Positions 40,022-52,128 of a DNA stretch of 64,000 nucleotides are shown one piece after another (position 1 is the first letter of the stretch; each line of letters opens with the position of its first letter). Location of the stretch: assembly GCA_963575745.1 (NCBI GenBank), contig CAUYUJ010009757.1:37501-101500 (forward strand), in the 5' to 3' direction. Position numbers and translations under genes: made by a program. Below the pieces are notes generated by a model. The model had not been told where the DNA came from. It worked only from the letters and a program-made list of their open reading frames with translations, and searched no databases. This DNA comes from Prorocentrum cordatum (lineage: Eukaryota > Sar > Dinophyceae > Prorocentrales > Prorocentraceae).

Positions 40022-41980
40022 TTATTTGGAATTCTCGTGCGAGAACGCCCACATCATGATGTCGTCGCGACTCATGGTTGCCAAATGCTCGAGGGTGGCT
40101 CCGCCCATAAATTCTGCTTTGTTGCGACATGGCATAAAGAGCGGTACGTGACCGACGTTGGAAGCTTTTGCGAGTTCATCGCGTCGGGTCGGGCTGTTGA
40201 GCTCATCGATGCCGTGCCCCGGGTATTTCTTGTGGTCTCCGCCCTTAGCACCTTTCTTTTTGTGCATAATCCATGTAGAGTCCGTGTATAGATTAGGCAA
40301 TTTGTACGCGTGGCCTGAAGGGCCAAAGGCATGAATGAGGAGCATTCCCAAGTCTTCTTGCACCACGCCCATCCATCCTCGCTCGGAGAGAATGGCTTTC
40401 ACCAGTCGGCCACCACAGAACGCGCTGTATTTTGCCTGGGGTAAATCCAATGGATCCAGCATGGATCCTGGAGTGGCACCAGGCTCTTCGGCATCTGGGT
40501 ACTCAGGAGGGTTCACACTGCCCTGCTCGCAGGGCTGCCATAGCTGGGTGCCGAGATGCGGGAGAAGTGTCCAGCCGTCAGGGTGGCCAGAAGGTGTTGC
40601 CACCGTCTGGGGATTCGAGCCGACCCCCCCCAAACCACCGCGGTTTGTCAACCACGTGATGAGCTTTCGGGAGGATTTCCTGGGTTGGTTGAGGTCGTGA
40701 AAGGCCCGCATATCGGTGACGAGATGGTCCTCCACAGTGTGGCCGATCTGTCCTGCCACGTCGGACGTCCTGGCCATGGCAGGAGGCCGCACTGGTAGCT
40801 TGACTTGCTCTCGGTCAAGAGGATATGCGTGACTCGGAGTAGGCAGTCCCTCGGCACAGATGCCTGGCGGCATGCAGTAGCCGTCCTTGTGCAGCTCGAT
40901 CGTCTCGTTGACCGTAGCCTGCGCCCACTGTCCAAGCATAGCGCATCCAACCTTTGACCAATCGTTGCGTAGCATCTTCCACTCTACATCCAGCATGTGA
41001 GTGGCGAGGTCCATCGGAGGGCACTTGCGATGTCCACCCAGGATTGTTGCGTTCAGATGGTCAAGGAACTTGCGGGTAACATCCTGGACAGCGGTGTTCC
41101 GTGTGAACAAGCTTGACATCATATACATGGCTTGCATCATCGAAATCCACGGGGTCGCCGTCACCGAGTTGTACTCACAATAGGCGCCGCCGCCGACAAG
41201 CCCCATTCGGTTGCCGATCACCCCAGTCACGTCCAGCGACGCGGCGCGGGTGGTCTCGACGAGAGCGGTGTCGTCCGGCACGCGCAAGTGGCACTCGGCG
41301 CTGTTGTCCAGGCGGCGCCGATGAAGGAAGTGGTATCCTTCATCCTCTCCGCGATGGCGGCCTGTCTGAAGATGGAACGCAGGTCCCACGCGATCATTAT
41401 CATCGGCCTCGGGATTGCGGCGGGCGTCGCCGCCGACGGCCCAGCCCTCGAGGCAGAGAAGTGGGACCTGGTGCATCTCTGGAGGGGGGAAGTCGGGGGC
41501 AGAACCGATCCCCTGGACGTTCGTTTCGCGCGGTGCGAGCAAGATGCTGGTAAGCGTAATTGCTCGAGTCGGATAACAACTGCGGGAACCGCGTGATCGT
41601 ATCGCGAGAGTCCTAGATCTGTCGGGACCAAGGGGCGACGACGAGGAGTGACCAGAGCGTCTACCATGTGGCGAACGAGCCCGTGCACGAGGTTGGCGTG
41701 AGGCGCCAGTCGCGGCAAGGACACCGACATGGTACATGCGCGCATGTTGCCCCTCGTGCTCTTTTGACCCCACGCACTGTTGTCCGCATCGTGTACCTGG
41801 CGCGCCCCAATGTTCACGATCAGTCAGTATTTGCTCGCACCCCTCCTTACGTCCATCAACCGCAGGAGGTTGGGCGATGTGCGGTAGACCGTCTGGCCTC
41901 TTGGGCCCTTTCAACGGTCGCCAAGGGTTCTTCGGGGCGCACTGCATGGGGATGATTGGGAAAATGAGCGATGTTTCCAA
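40022..41980 (-). CDS. D1 N-terminal 652 codons, unbroken (copy B)
   Basis: Best version of the D1 N-terminal part. It has the Cys/His cluster, the RS stretch, LDVTGVIGNRMGLVGGGAYC, EVEWKML-like DVEWKMLRNDWSKVG, and QTVATPSGHPDGW (dispersed motif read in the VATP frame). It ends at a TAA after HENSK where A reads HENYKEFFK. The first in-frame ATG lies about 11 codons after the frame's left edge. No family recognised. Confidence 0.55.
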   Translation of the reverse strand: METSLIFPIIPMQCAPKNPWRPLKGPKRPDGLPHIAQPPAVDGRKEGCEQILTDREHWGAPGTRCGQQCVGSKEHEGQHARMYHVGVLAATGASRQPRARARSPHGRRSGHSSSSPLGPDRSRTLAIRSRGSRSCYPTRAITLTSILLAPRETNVQGIGSAPDFPPPEMHQVPLLCLEGWAVGGDARRNPEADDNDRVGPAFHLQTGRHRGEDEGYHFLHRRRLDNSAECHLRVPDDTALVETTRAASLDVTGVIGNRMGLVGGGAYCEYNSVTATPWISMMQAMYMMSSLFTRNTAVQDVTRKFLDHLNATILGGHRKCPPMDLATHMLDVEWKMLRNDWSKVGCAMLGQWAQATVNETIELHKDGYCMPPGICAEGLPTPSHAYPLDREQVKLPVRPPAMARTSDVAGQIGHTVEDHLVTDMRAFHDLNQPRKSSRKLITWLTNRGGLGGVGSNPQTVATPSGHPDGWTLLPHLGTQLWQPCEQGSVNPPEYPDAEEPGATPGSMLDPLDLPQAKYSAFCGGRLVKAILSERGWMGVVQEDLGMLLIHAFGPSGHAYKLPNLYTDSTWIMHKKKGAKGGDHKKYPGHGIDELNSPTRRDELAKASNVGHVPLFMPCRNKAEFMGGATLEHLATMSRDDIMMWAFSHENSK

Positions 41981-42177
41981 TAAATCCCTCCAGAGATCTG
42001 CTTTCTTAGTTTCAAAATGTTAGTCATCATGTCTGCGATCTGTTCTTTAATACCTACATACTTAAGCTCGGCATGTTCAAATTGGCATGTCGCGCATATC
42101 CAATTCAAATTGATACGATGGGTGCGATGGAGATGACGAAGTGCTGGTGTACGTCCGTTTTGGACAATCTTGGTCAC
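41911..42177 (-). pseudogene. RNase H tail (copy B)
   Basis: TKIVQNGRTPALRHLHRTHR and KYVGIKEQIADMMT, as in A. A TAG replaces the Gln of LEDNQAV at the end of the preceding frame (42181-42183). Confidence 0.8.
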
Positions 42178-42180
42178 GGC

Positions 42181-43962
42181 CTAGTTGTCTTCCAGGACGA
42201 TAAGATGCACTTTCGGAGAGCTGCTCGCGCGAGCAGGCTCTGGGTCCACGTGTAGCACAGTACCTTCGTGGGAAATCGTACGCCTCTTTGGAGTCGTAAG
42301 TGTCTCCGACTGCAGCGGGAGCTGCCTCCGGCTAGGAGAAGATCCCCTTGCATGGGGATGCCTCGCGAGGCGATGTCTTAGGCCAGGGTTGGACATATCG
42401 TCGTAGCGACGCGCCCCAGGCAGCCTAGGCAATTGGTCTTCTCTTTGCAGGTGCTGGCAACTTCCGCCACGGCCTCCCAGAAGGAAAGCAGTGGAAGTCC
42501 CTCGAGGTGCAGAGTCAAGAGCGACGATCTCGGACTCCGTGGAGGAGTGCGAAACGACCGTCTGTCTCTTGCACACAGCATTGACGGGGAAGAACGTATT
42601 CGGTCCAACGAGCGCCGCGAAGACGCCAGTCGTGGACTTAGAGGAAGTAATGCACTCGGCAAATGAGGCATCGGCGAAGAGCATGATGGGCAATTGGTCC
42701 TGAGTGTCACCGATCCATCCATGTAGACAATGGGTACGAGTCGTCTTGAGGTAGCAGATGAGCCGATGAAGGCGTTTATCACACGTAGTATTCCATTTGG
42801 TGATCTCTCTGGCTAACATGCGCACTGGGCGCCAAAGATCGAAACGGCAACATCGTGCCATATAGAGAATCTTCAGCAATACACCTGCCGCGTCCTGGCC
42901 GAGAATGCCCTCGTCAAAGTAATCAGACTCGGTCAAAAATGCGCACTCGATGCCAGGAGTCTCTGCGGCGGGAAGGTCATCATAAGTGACTGTCGTGGAT
43001 TGCGACGTATCAGTAAGTCTTTCGATCGACCCAGCTGGGCTGGATGATCGTGACCGAGCATTGAGCACGCCAGTAGGTCTCGCGACCGACCCAGAGGAAC
43101 TAGGCGATTTGGATCGCGGAGCCCTTGGGGAGTCTGACCGTTTTCGGCGTGAGCCTGGTTTTTGGGTACGCTTGGAGGCACACTCAGGGTAGCGTTCTAT
43201 ACATTGGTCGGTGAAGCCAAGCATATCATGTCGTATACCACGAACTTGGTTAGCTGTATGGTAGTCTTTTTCGCTGTGGGTAGGCAACGTTGGACGCATG
43301 GTAGCCATTCGCTTGTCGAAGACGTTCTGGGGAAAGTCATAAGCCTGTTGCCCACAACCAAGATGCTGAGAGTACGGAGTGGGCGGATCTAGCTCAATGC
43401 CGCTTTTGCGGATCAGATCCCAGCCGGCATGGAGGTTGGCGGCGGGCCGTGCAAGTTTGAAGTCGCCCACGTATACCGAAAGTATCAAGCCCAGTTTCTT
43501 GTGTCTCCACGCGCATTCCCAACCAGGGATGGGCTCGAATCCAACGCTCTCCAAGCACGTGCGACACTTGCGTTCCCAGAACACGCCTGCCAAGGGGTGC
43601 CCGTAAAGTGCTAAGCGTAGTCGGGCCACGGGATTCTTGTATTTAGCCCAGGATGCGGGCTGACGCCACTTGGGTAGGAGAATCCAAATATCGACCGGGT
43701 CGATCCGACCGTCTCCGTATAGTAAGGCCTGAGTGTATGCGCCTGGCGCGTCACTCTGCTTGCCTCCATAGTTTGGCGATGATGCGGTGGCGTCACAAAG
43801 CTTAGAAGCCTCAATGTGTGACGCACTAGACGCCGCATCGGCGAAGATGGCGGCCAAGCCAGTCTCGTCTTTGCCAGTGTTGCCCTGAACCACTACGCGG
43901 CCCTCGAACTCACGTAGTTCCGGAGGAACTTCCTCATGTTTCACAGAAGATAGCTCTAACAT
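42181..43962 (-). pseudogene. Reverse transcriptase and RNase H (copy B)
   Basis: 593 codons without the nonsense codon of A. It carries GRVVVQGN, SDAPGAYTQ, YVGD (43462-43473, the same Gly substitution as A), FADASFAEC, SKSTTG and STESEIVAL. A five-base deletion near 42506 shifts the frame just after EIVALDSAP, so the next 90 codons are out of frame until VLHVDPEP and LIVLEDN. Catalytically dead by the palm motif. Confidence 0.88.
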
Positions 43963-44031
43963 ATTGAAGAAGTGAACCTTCTCCCCTGTGCGAATCGCCC
44001 CGGAGTCAACATCATCTTTCTCAGCAACAAT

Positions 44032-44697
44032 TTATATCATCCATGTCTGCTTCTTCTTAAACCGTTCGTATCCCTTGCGTAGGGCCTCTTGTGCACGTGG
44101 CTCAGCAGCAACCTCGCGTTTATTCAGATTTCGGGTAACAAGGGCCGGGCGTGCCCATGCTGACGCAGGGAGTTTCTCTCTGTGTACCTGTGAGAAATCG
44201 GATCCACGCGGCATAGTAAGCATCGCTACCGACGGGGTGAACTTGCGGATAAGCGGGTTCACACCCCCGAACTCATATCCCTCACTGTCGATTAGCACCA
44301 GAGTTCGTGCGACTCCAGCAGGCGATGGTGAGGGTTGGCGGTCGTCTAATACTGTGGTGATGTCACGTGGTCCGCCAGGAAGTTTGGCATGCAGAAGTTC
44401 CTTGTTTGTCACGCCCTTGGCGTCCTCGTCTCGGATGACAGCTCCGCTGCCCATATCGTAGGTAATACGGCGTTCCACGGTATTCCATGTAGGCCCACCA
44501 GCCGTGGTTGTGCGAAAGAGTTTAGCTTGTTTGTCCTGACGGGTCCACACCCTAGGGGCAGCCCGCTCGCGTGTCTCGCGGGCTTGTTTTATGTCCTGCA
44601 TAATCGGTATCTTTCTCCTGTTGTCCTCGGGAGAAAGTCTTCCAGTGTTCGGGAAGGATGTGGTCTGGGCGCGTAGTAGCCTGCGCGCGTGTCTCAC
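44032..44697 (-). CDS. IN-RT linker, second part (copy B)
   Basis: Continues the linker in a new frame (DIKQARETRERAAPRVW to KKKQTWMI) after an indel near 44597-44610. It ends at the TAA 44032-44034 shared with A. Confidence 0.7.
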   Translation of the reverse strand: MRHARRLLRAQTTSFPNTGRLSPEDNRRKIPIMQDIKQARETRERAAPRVWTRQDKQAKLFRTTTAGGPTWNTVERRITYDMGSGAVIRDEDAKGVTNKELLHAKLPGGPRDITTVLDDRQPSPSPAGVARTLVLIDSEGYEFGGVNPLIRKFTPSVAMLTMPRGSDFSQVHREKLPASAWARPALVTRNLNKREVAAEPRAQEALRKGYERFKKKQTWMI

Positions 44698-46621
44698 GAC
44701 CGCGGACCACCATTTTGCCGTCTGGCAGCATCTTGGGGAGCTCGTAGAACCGAACTAGGCCGGTCCATGGCTCACTAAATTCTCGGTGGTCTGCGGCACT
44801 AACACCGTCCCAAACGTCTCGAAAGACACTCTCGCCCTCGAAGGTAGCAGTCGTCTCGAAGTCCCGCGCGGCATCGAACTGATCGACGGGGGCAAGAATG
44901 TTCATCACATCGTCTGTCGGTCTGAATAACTTCTTTCGCGGAGTGCGGATATGCCGGATGATGCAGTATCCACGCTGCTCCCAGTAATCCGGCTCTGGCG
45001 CTGGTGCAGCGACATCGGGGGCCGATGGGTGGGCAGCAGCAGGACTGTCGTCCAGCGGTATCATAGAGGGATCACCCCACTCTGTCGGGTAGGCAAGCGG
45101 TAGGTCAGGCAGAGGTTTGTCGCCCAAGGGACGAGAAGTAGTTGCCTTGACCTCGTCGTGTGCCTCTGGGTTGTGGTGTCGCAGGGTACTGCCCTTTACA
45201 GGGGATGTGAACTTACCGTCCGGGATGATAATGTCCTTGACCCTGTGTGCGTGACACAGGTCGCCGTCAGGATTTCTGGCGTATGTAGCCGTGCCCAAGA
45301 CGAGATAATCACCCGACCAACGCCCACCTGAGTGTAAATTGTAACCCATGAGCAACCCTTCCCGAGTATTTTCTTGGAACTTTGCTGTCTCGTTGTTGAT
45401 CTCGGGATTGAGGCATTTCCAAAAAAATCGAGCACCGAATGGTATGCAGTGCCCGGGGAAACTTCCACCACATTGGGTTTCATGTGCTGTCTTGTCTGCG
45501 TGCCCATCGCTGAGGGCGGCAACGCCCGTGGATGCGCGCGCAAAGTTATGTCCACAGCAAAAGGCCTGCATGGCCCCCTTCCACCACTCATGTCCCAGCC
45601 CGGACATATGCAACGCAGCTCTGGCGCCCAGGATGACGATCTTGACAATGCGTTCTATCGGGCCATTCGTCTGTGGACGATGAGGAGTACTAGTGTCATG
45701 TCGCCATCCCAGCTGGCGGTGCGCTTTCAGAAGCTCTCCTGAGTCATCTGTATAGACGTGCTTCACTTTATCGTTTGCGGCGATGAATAGCTGAAAGGAT
45801 GCCTTCGTTGTAGCTGCGTCTTTGTGTATGGCTGGATATGCCATGATGATGCCGGTGCATCTGTCGAGGACGACAAGTGCATACTTGCCGCCATTTTTAT
45901 CAGCGGCATCGTCCTTGGCTAAGACGACGCGGTCGGCAGTTAGCGCCTCCCCGAACTTCTTCGGGACAAAAGCCTCGTGGGCAATGTCCTCGTCCGTGGG
46001 GGCTGCCGGTGGATGTGGTTTGCGCTGTCGTCTGCGCGGGGCGTTCTGCGCCATGCTGCGAGAGCAAACCTCACAGTCTGGGTGCTTCGGACTGTGGGTC
46101 ATGCAGCGCATAGGGTCGATGGGCATCTCGTCGGTTTGGAAGAACACGGCCACTATCGGAGCGTGCCTCAGCAGGCGTCGCCATCGGCAGATCCTTGATG
46201 GATGTCGACGTAGTGTCGATCGGATCTGCTTGAACTGTGCCTGGGGCATCCCCGCAGGTCTTTGTAGACCCCCCGCGTGTGTTAGGAGAACGCTGCTGCT
46301 GAGACGTGAACGAGTCGCAGTGCGAAACTTTGACTTGTCCCTTGGGGCAGTTCTCGCGGTGGAGCCGTGATTCAGAGGTTGGTGGTGACTGCGCTGGGTC
46401 CTTGCAGCACCAGCGTGTGTCATGGCAGCGCGAAAGGGGAACGCTTGCGTCTGCAGACGTCTTGGCGCGGGGGAAGGTTCACAATCGGGATGGGTGTATC
46501 TTGACAAGAATCGTGAGGCGTCAGAGTTCTGGAACTCGGTTGATGACTGGAACTTCGTACCACTGGCCCCCCCGGATCCTGGGAGCAGGTGCCCAGATCG
46601 GGGTCCTCCAAGGATCCGCAA
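44552..46621 (-). CDS. Integrase with C-terminal domain in one frame (copy B)
   Basis: 689 codons carrying THSPKHPDCEVC, TADRVV, VYTDDSGEL, PQTNGPIER and, without interruption, FFWKCLNPEINNETAKF and GYNLHSGGRWSGDYLV. It shows that the integrase core and its C-terminal domain belong to one protein. The N-terminal 150 codons are doubtful, as in A. It ends out of frame after the indel near 44600. Confidence 0.85.
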   Translation of the reverse strand: MRILGGPRSGHLLPGSGGASGTKFQSSTEFQNSDASRFLSRYTHPDCEPSPAPRRLQTQAFPFRAAMTHAGAARTQRSHHQPLNHGSTARTAPRDKSKFRTATRSRLSSSVLLTHAGGLQRPAGMPQAQFKQIRSTLRRHPSRICRWRRLLRHAPIVAVFFQTDEMPIDPMRCMTHSPKHPDCEVCSRSMAQNAPRRRQRKPHPPAAPTDEDIAHEAFVPKKFGEALTADRVVLAKDDAADKNGGKYALVVLDRCTGIIMAYPAIHKDAATTKASFQLFIAANDKVKHVYTDDSGELLKAHRQLGWRHDTSTPHRPQTNGPIERIVKIVILGARAALHMSGLGHEWWKGAMQAFCCGHNFARASTGVAALSDGHADKTAHETQCGGSFPGHCIPFGARFFWKCLNPEINNETAKFQENTREGLLMGYNLHSGGRWSGDYLVLGTATYARNPDGDLCHAHRVKDIIIPDGKFTSPVKGSTLRHHNPEAHDEVKATTSRPLGDKPLPDLPLAYPTEWGDPSMIPLDDSPAAAHPSAPDVAAPAPEPDYWEQRGYCIIRHIRTPRKKLFRPTDDVMNILAPVDQFDAARDFETTATFEGESVFRDVWDGVSAADHREFSEPWTGLVRFYELPKMLPDGKMVVRGRETRAQATTRPDHILPEHWKTFSRGQQEKDTDYAGHKTSPRDTRAGCP

Positions 46622-46837
46622 AGCCCATCAACTTTCAATTAATTAAACCGACTGATAACGATGGACATCTGGCAGGGGCAAGAGCTGAACTCCGCAAGCC
46701 ACCTCGGTAGTTGGATGTCTAGGCACATGACATGCGATCACCAATGGCCGTTCCAGAATTGTTCCTCGCGGATAGATATGCGATCAGATTCGTCCTGCGC
46801 AAGCTCGTTTCCTATCCTGAAACCAAGGTTGGCCGCC

Positions 46838-47185
46838 TCATCCACTGTCGAGAACGCAGGAACGTGTCAGGGCGGCTGTCGATCGCGGAGGGTCGACAGT
46901 AGGTGTCGCCACCGACTCCTGGTTCGTCTCGGATGACTCTGTGATGGAGTCGGCAGAACCTGTAATCGCAGTGGGTGTTGCCACCGACGCTGTATCGTGT
47001 CGGTAGTCCTGTGGGTCCTTATACCATGTTTGGGCCTCCCGTTGACAACATTGCAGAGCCTCAGCACTTTGTTGCCACCACTGCGGTCGCGGATCTGGTA
47101 TCTTGACAATGTCGCCTTCGTTTGGCTTGTCGATCCACTTGTCGAGAGTGGTCTTGCCAGAAACGATGTACGGGAAGTATTCCAC
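46838..47185 (-). pseudogene. Protease region, cut at the active site (copy B)
   Basis: Reads YIVSGKTTLDKWIDKPNEGD, two VATPT motifs and CVLDSG, then a TGA directly after the active-site Gly. The following 46430-46840 is an indel-dense patch compared with A, so the stop may not be real. Confidence 0.7.
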
Positions 47186-48278
47186 ATGGTGTGTGCGTCG
47201 AAACGTATCCGGCGTCGTGGTGTGGTAGATATCTTCTTGGCTTTGTGTGCGGCCATAAGGGTCTTGTCACGTATGACGCAACTACGGTCGCAGCGGCGTG
47301 GGCGGCGATTAATAGCAGGAGAGCGTGCTCGAAACCTAGGGGGGCCACGGGATGAACTGCGGCTCATGGAACGGCGGTCACGTCCTCTGTCACTGCCGGA
47401 TGATCTGTCGCGGCCACGTGGGCTGCCACGTCCTCCGCCACGTCCGTCTCTTCCTCGGGAAGATGATCGTGAAGATCTACCGTATCGACCTCTCGACTGA
47501 CTGCGAGAGTCGATAAATTTTCTGGAGGATGATCGAGCGCGGTCGCGTTGGCGTCTGTGGTCGCGTCGGTTTCATGGCCCCCCGCATTCCGAACCCCCCC
47601 GCGTTGTGAGAGCGCCTGCTCCCTGACCCGCGGGGTGGTGGTCGGCCACGGCTGTCCTGTGCGGAAATCCCGTGGACGGCTGGGGCTCCTATCAGGTGGT
47701 CATCGCACCAAGCTGCGAGTGGGCAAAATATTTGCACTTGTCCACCTTTGTGCAATTGTTCCTGGACGAAGTAACTTGTGGCGCCATGTGGCGGGAAGTG
47801 GCATATGTCACCGCGTGCGCATGAACGCGCACGGCGAAATCCGAAGAGTAATGCTTCGATCCTGGCTTTTTGAAATCGCAGGGGCCGACGCGCTTCGGCG
47901 AGCGTTGCCGCCAGCGTTCGATGGACGGGAAGATCTGCCGTCCCCCTCATCCCTGGAGTAGGTATGCAAAGCCTTGCAACGGCCCCCGTTCCGACAGTTG
48001 CCTTTGTTCCAGGCTGCGCAGATGTTCACCTGAGAACGGTTTCTATAACTCCATACCGAATTAAATATATAAAAAAATATATAAAAACTTATTCTCTGGT
48101 CGTTTCGTTTCCAGAACGTTCCGAGAGAACACGCGGAGCCATTCGTGGGTACGATGGGGTCGCTATAACTTTCACTCGTTGGCACCATACGTTCCTGTTT
48201 ATCCAAATATGCTGCGAATCTGAGTGCGAACAGAGAGTCGAGATCTAGGGGTCCGGGTGCCTCTCGGCAGCCCAACAA
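46867..48278 (-). pseudogene. CCCH and RS region of gag (copy B)
   Basis: CAAWNKGNC and CRNGGRCKALH give finger 1; CARGDICHFPPH keeps the finger 2 Cys lost in A; the finger 3 area is scrambled. RS sequence lies about 47340-47530. Many one- and two-base indels against A between 47560 and 48560 break every frame. Confidence 0.65.
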
Positions 48279-50500
48279 TAAAGCGTCTCATTATGTAATG
48301 CATCGTTGCAGCCTTGCAGATCTCGTCTCTCATCCTCAATTCCTTGAGGCGCTCAAAATCGTACAAGGTCATCGTCAACCTCGGTCACCTTGTAGGACTG
48401 TAGGATGTGCAAGTAGATCTGGCGACCTTTCAACATTCGTCCAGCTTTGTGTTCCTTGGTCTCGATGGGCTTGGTCTTGAAGCGCAGGTAGATGAAAAGA
48501 TGGTCGCTGAGAGCAGTGCGATTTTGCAATCGATGCTCTCAAAGTCCACCGCTGTCTCCTCACGTCTTCAAAGGATCACACGGCAGTTCAGCCACGCATA
48601 TGAAGGCGTATGCTTTGGAGGGGCGCCCTGAAGCGGCTCCAAAGTTCTTCCGCGCCTTCTGCTGCCGCTCAAGCAGCTGTGTGATTTTGGGTAAGACAGG
48701 GGCTCTTACGGTGTCTGACTCCTTGATAGGAGTAGTAGTGTTGACCGAAACCGCAGACAGTGGTTGCGAGGGTATCGGTGCACCGTCGGCGGTTGGTTCT
48801 GTGCGCACTGGAGACGCGTGGCGTGTCTGTGCGGAAGCTGCCGCGGAGGCTGCTCCTGGAGACGTACGTCTTGGTTGTCCTGCAGAAGCGTGTGGCGCTG
48901 CAGCGGACGTTGCCGTCGGCATGGGGAGGCCTGGCAAAGGCTGAAGGTGAAGTGTAGTGTCGTTGGTGTGGTCAATCAGTAGATTTGTCCAATTCGTCAT
49001 GTCCTCGAGTATTTGATCCACCTTTTGTCATGCAGATCGTAAACCGTGCCTGGAAGAAGTGATCTCGTCGTCGGTGCCCCGAGAGCGTTGGGAATGCCCA
49101 TCAAGGCGTTGCTCGTAGGCTCGGAGACGGGCGTTTTGTGCCTCCAGCTCACTTTCCAGACGTGTGAGACACTCCTCAACGCGTACTTTTTTTGCAGCAT
49201 CTCTGTCCCGAAGGGCCTGGGAGAGCTCGGACTGCGCGTGGTCCGCCGCAGTCTTAACTTCCTCCACCCTGTCAATGAAGTGGGCGAAATCGTAAACCGT
49301 AGGAGGAGATCCCAGCTGATCAGTCTGGGCTCGTCCGACGCACAACTCTGCCAGGGCGTCCTGCGCACCAGGTAAAAGCTGCTCGATCACAGAGATCCGG
49401 TTAGCAATGGGGCTGCACGACAGCGTCGGTCGCATCAAGCCGTTGAGCGATGACTCTCCCAGTATTTTGCAATAACCGTAGCGTGGTCCATGTTTGATCG
49501 AAGATCATTGATTTGGGACTGGGCGTCGCCGAGGTAGAGGCGGTCGGTTTCGGAGCTGATCATGGATCTCATCGTGTAGGATCCTGACCGCAGAAGCGCC
49601 TGTGTCGTGGACGACCACAAGCTGATGCTCCATCTGCACAAGGTAGTTGCGCAGGTGCTCGACCGTCGCAGACCATTCACCTGAGTATGACATCTCACGG
49701 TCAACCTGAAACTGCAGCTCTCCTAAAAGACGACGATCTTCAGCGATCCTGGAATCTATGATCGCTAACGCGCCGTCGAAGTCTTGACGTAGAGCAGCAG
49801 TGTGTGCTGCGTTCGTCTGAACGCTCTGAACCAGTCCAGAGTACTGCCTGGACACGAAGGTTTCAACCTGGTCTCGCAGCTCAGCAAGGTCACCTGCAGC
49901 GGGCGTGGCCGCCGGCAGGTCGTCTGAGAGGAAGAGGTGAGGAGCGTCTGCTCCCTGGTGCACCCTCTCGCGAGGGGTGCGTGGCCTCTGAGAGGCCGCG
50001 CGCGGGCTCGATCTAGTCTCGTCGTAGGGGCCTGCGGCCTCGCGACGGTTACGCATGGACGAGCTGCGGCTAGGGCCGTGTGTGTGTGGTGTCTGACGAG
50101 GTGATGATGCCTTGGGATGCTGCGTCTGCGGCTGTGCCGCCACTGGTCTACCGAACTCCTCGAAGGCGGCCACGTGTGCCGACGCTGGGGCAGTGGCAGG
50201 GCTGGCTGGGCCAGCGCTGTTGGTCCAGAGGCGGTTAGCGCGGAAGCGCCCTGGAGTATCGGGACCAGTGGGGCTTGCGCCCGACGCAGTAGGGATTGCT
50301 CCCGACGTAGGAAGAGGAGAGGGGGGGTCGAAGGTAGGCGTGTGAAATCCTCCAATGCCTGTTCCTACTCCTTCTCCTGTCCCCCCGTGGGCGGCGCGGC
50401 GGCGAAGTTCAGCAGCTAGTCGCGCCTCGGGTCCGTCGAAGCTGGGGGGGCGTATCTGGGGCACCCACACGGTCACCTCCAAGGCTCTCCAGCTCATCAC
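48279..50500 (-). pseudogene. Gag (copy B)
   Basis: The N-terminal frame 50500-49505 matches A until a 14-base deletion after RPPL. The coiled coil is continuous at 49438-49028 (DRDAAKKVRVEECLTRLESE), where A is broken by a one-base shorter T-run. The core lies at 49021-48560. TGA at 48288-48290 is shared with A and is preceded by a private TAA. Confidence 0.7.
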
Positions 50501-50775
50501 CGAGCCGTCGCGCCGTCGGAGAGCTCAGACGCGAAGCCTCGAAGGATCCCTTACGGCGCATGCGCCGTCGGGGCTCCATCGGGGCTGCGAGCGAGATCGC
50601 CGCAAGGGTAGAGTCTATTCTCTTTTTAGAAAGGAGAATCTACGCGGCGCAACTCACTTTGAGTGTCTTGAAGCTGTCCTCTCCGCTGCTCGTGCAAACA
50701 TCCCACCCTCCCACCCGCAATTTGGTCGCAAGACCTCTTAAGACCGTGACGGCACGTGCCAAATTGCACTTGGCA

Positions 50776-51389
50776 GCGACACCGACGCCGACGACGACAG
50801 CGACAACGACGACTACGACGACGCCGACGACGACTACGACTTCGACGACGACGACCACGCCGACGCCGACGCCGACGACGACGACGCCGACGCCGACGAC
50901 GACGATGACAACGCTGACGACGACGACGACGCCGACGACGCCGACGACGACGACGGCGACGATGCCGACGACGACGACGAACACGACAACGACGACGACG
51001 TCGCCAACGAAGACGACGACGACGAGGGAGAATGGAGGACGACGACGGCGACAACGACGACAACGACGAGGGAGGAGGGAGGACGGCAACGACGCGAACG
51101 ACGAAGGAGGAAGGACGGCGACACCGACGACGACAACGACGAGGGAGGGAAAATGACGACGACAACGACGACGGCGACGAAATAGGAGGGACGACGACAT
51201 GACGCCAACGACGGACGACGACGACGACGACGAGAAAGGAGGAAGGACGACCACGGCAATCACGACGACGGGAACAACGACGACGCCAAAGAGGACGACG
51301 ACGACGGCGACGAGGAAAGACAGAGGACGACGACGGCGACGGCGACGACGACGACGAGGGAGGGAGGACGGCGACAACGACGACGACGC
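50776..51389. repeat. (GAC)n triplet array 5
   Basis: Counterpart of array 3 with near-identical triplet order and a few triplet gains and losses. Confidence 0.95.
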
Positions 51390-52128
51390 AAGAGCGCGCG
51401 CGCACGGTACTGTTGAACATATGTATTGCGGAACCTTGTGTTTTTGTATGTTTCTTGGACACTCGATTTTGAAGTCCGTCCGAAACCGAAGGTTGAAGGA
51501 TTTCCGCATGCGCGCGCGACGACGCGCGCGCAGGAAGCCCGTGTGGTAGTATTTTCTGAAAGTATTGAAGACCCGATGGTTTCTTAAGTTAAGATTTCGC
51601 AAGAGCGCGCGCGTAAGCTTTTTTAGGGAATCCGTGTTGCGAAACCATGTGTTTTGGTATGTCGTTTGGAAACTCGATGTTGAAATCCTTCCGAAACCGA
51701 AGGTGCTTGAAGTATTCCGGCACGCGCGCGCGACGACGCGCGCGCGTGCACTTCGTCTCATTTGTTGCAGAGGACTTTTTCGAAAGCCCTGATTTTTGAT
51801 AAACGAATGTGCGCGCATAGTTTTTTCCAAGGGAGCCGAAGGGGGGTAGATACCGGCTTGGCTGGGATAGCTATGATATCAAAGTTAGGATGGACGATGG
51901 GGCAGGACCATGTGTAACTAGCCATACGAAAAAGGGGGTCTTCAAGTCCGGGGGGAAGATGGTAGAACCGATCTTTTTTTTGAAACGAGAACTTATGTAA
52001 TGCAATCAATCACTTGCTCAACTTGCAGCTGCCCTCTCCACTGCTCGCGCAAACATCCCACCCTCCCACCCGCAACTTGGTCGCAAGACCTCTGAAGACC
52101 GTGACGGTAGATACCGCATGGCACTTGG

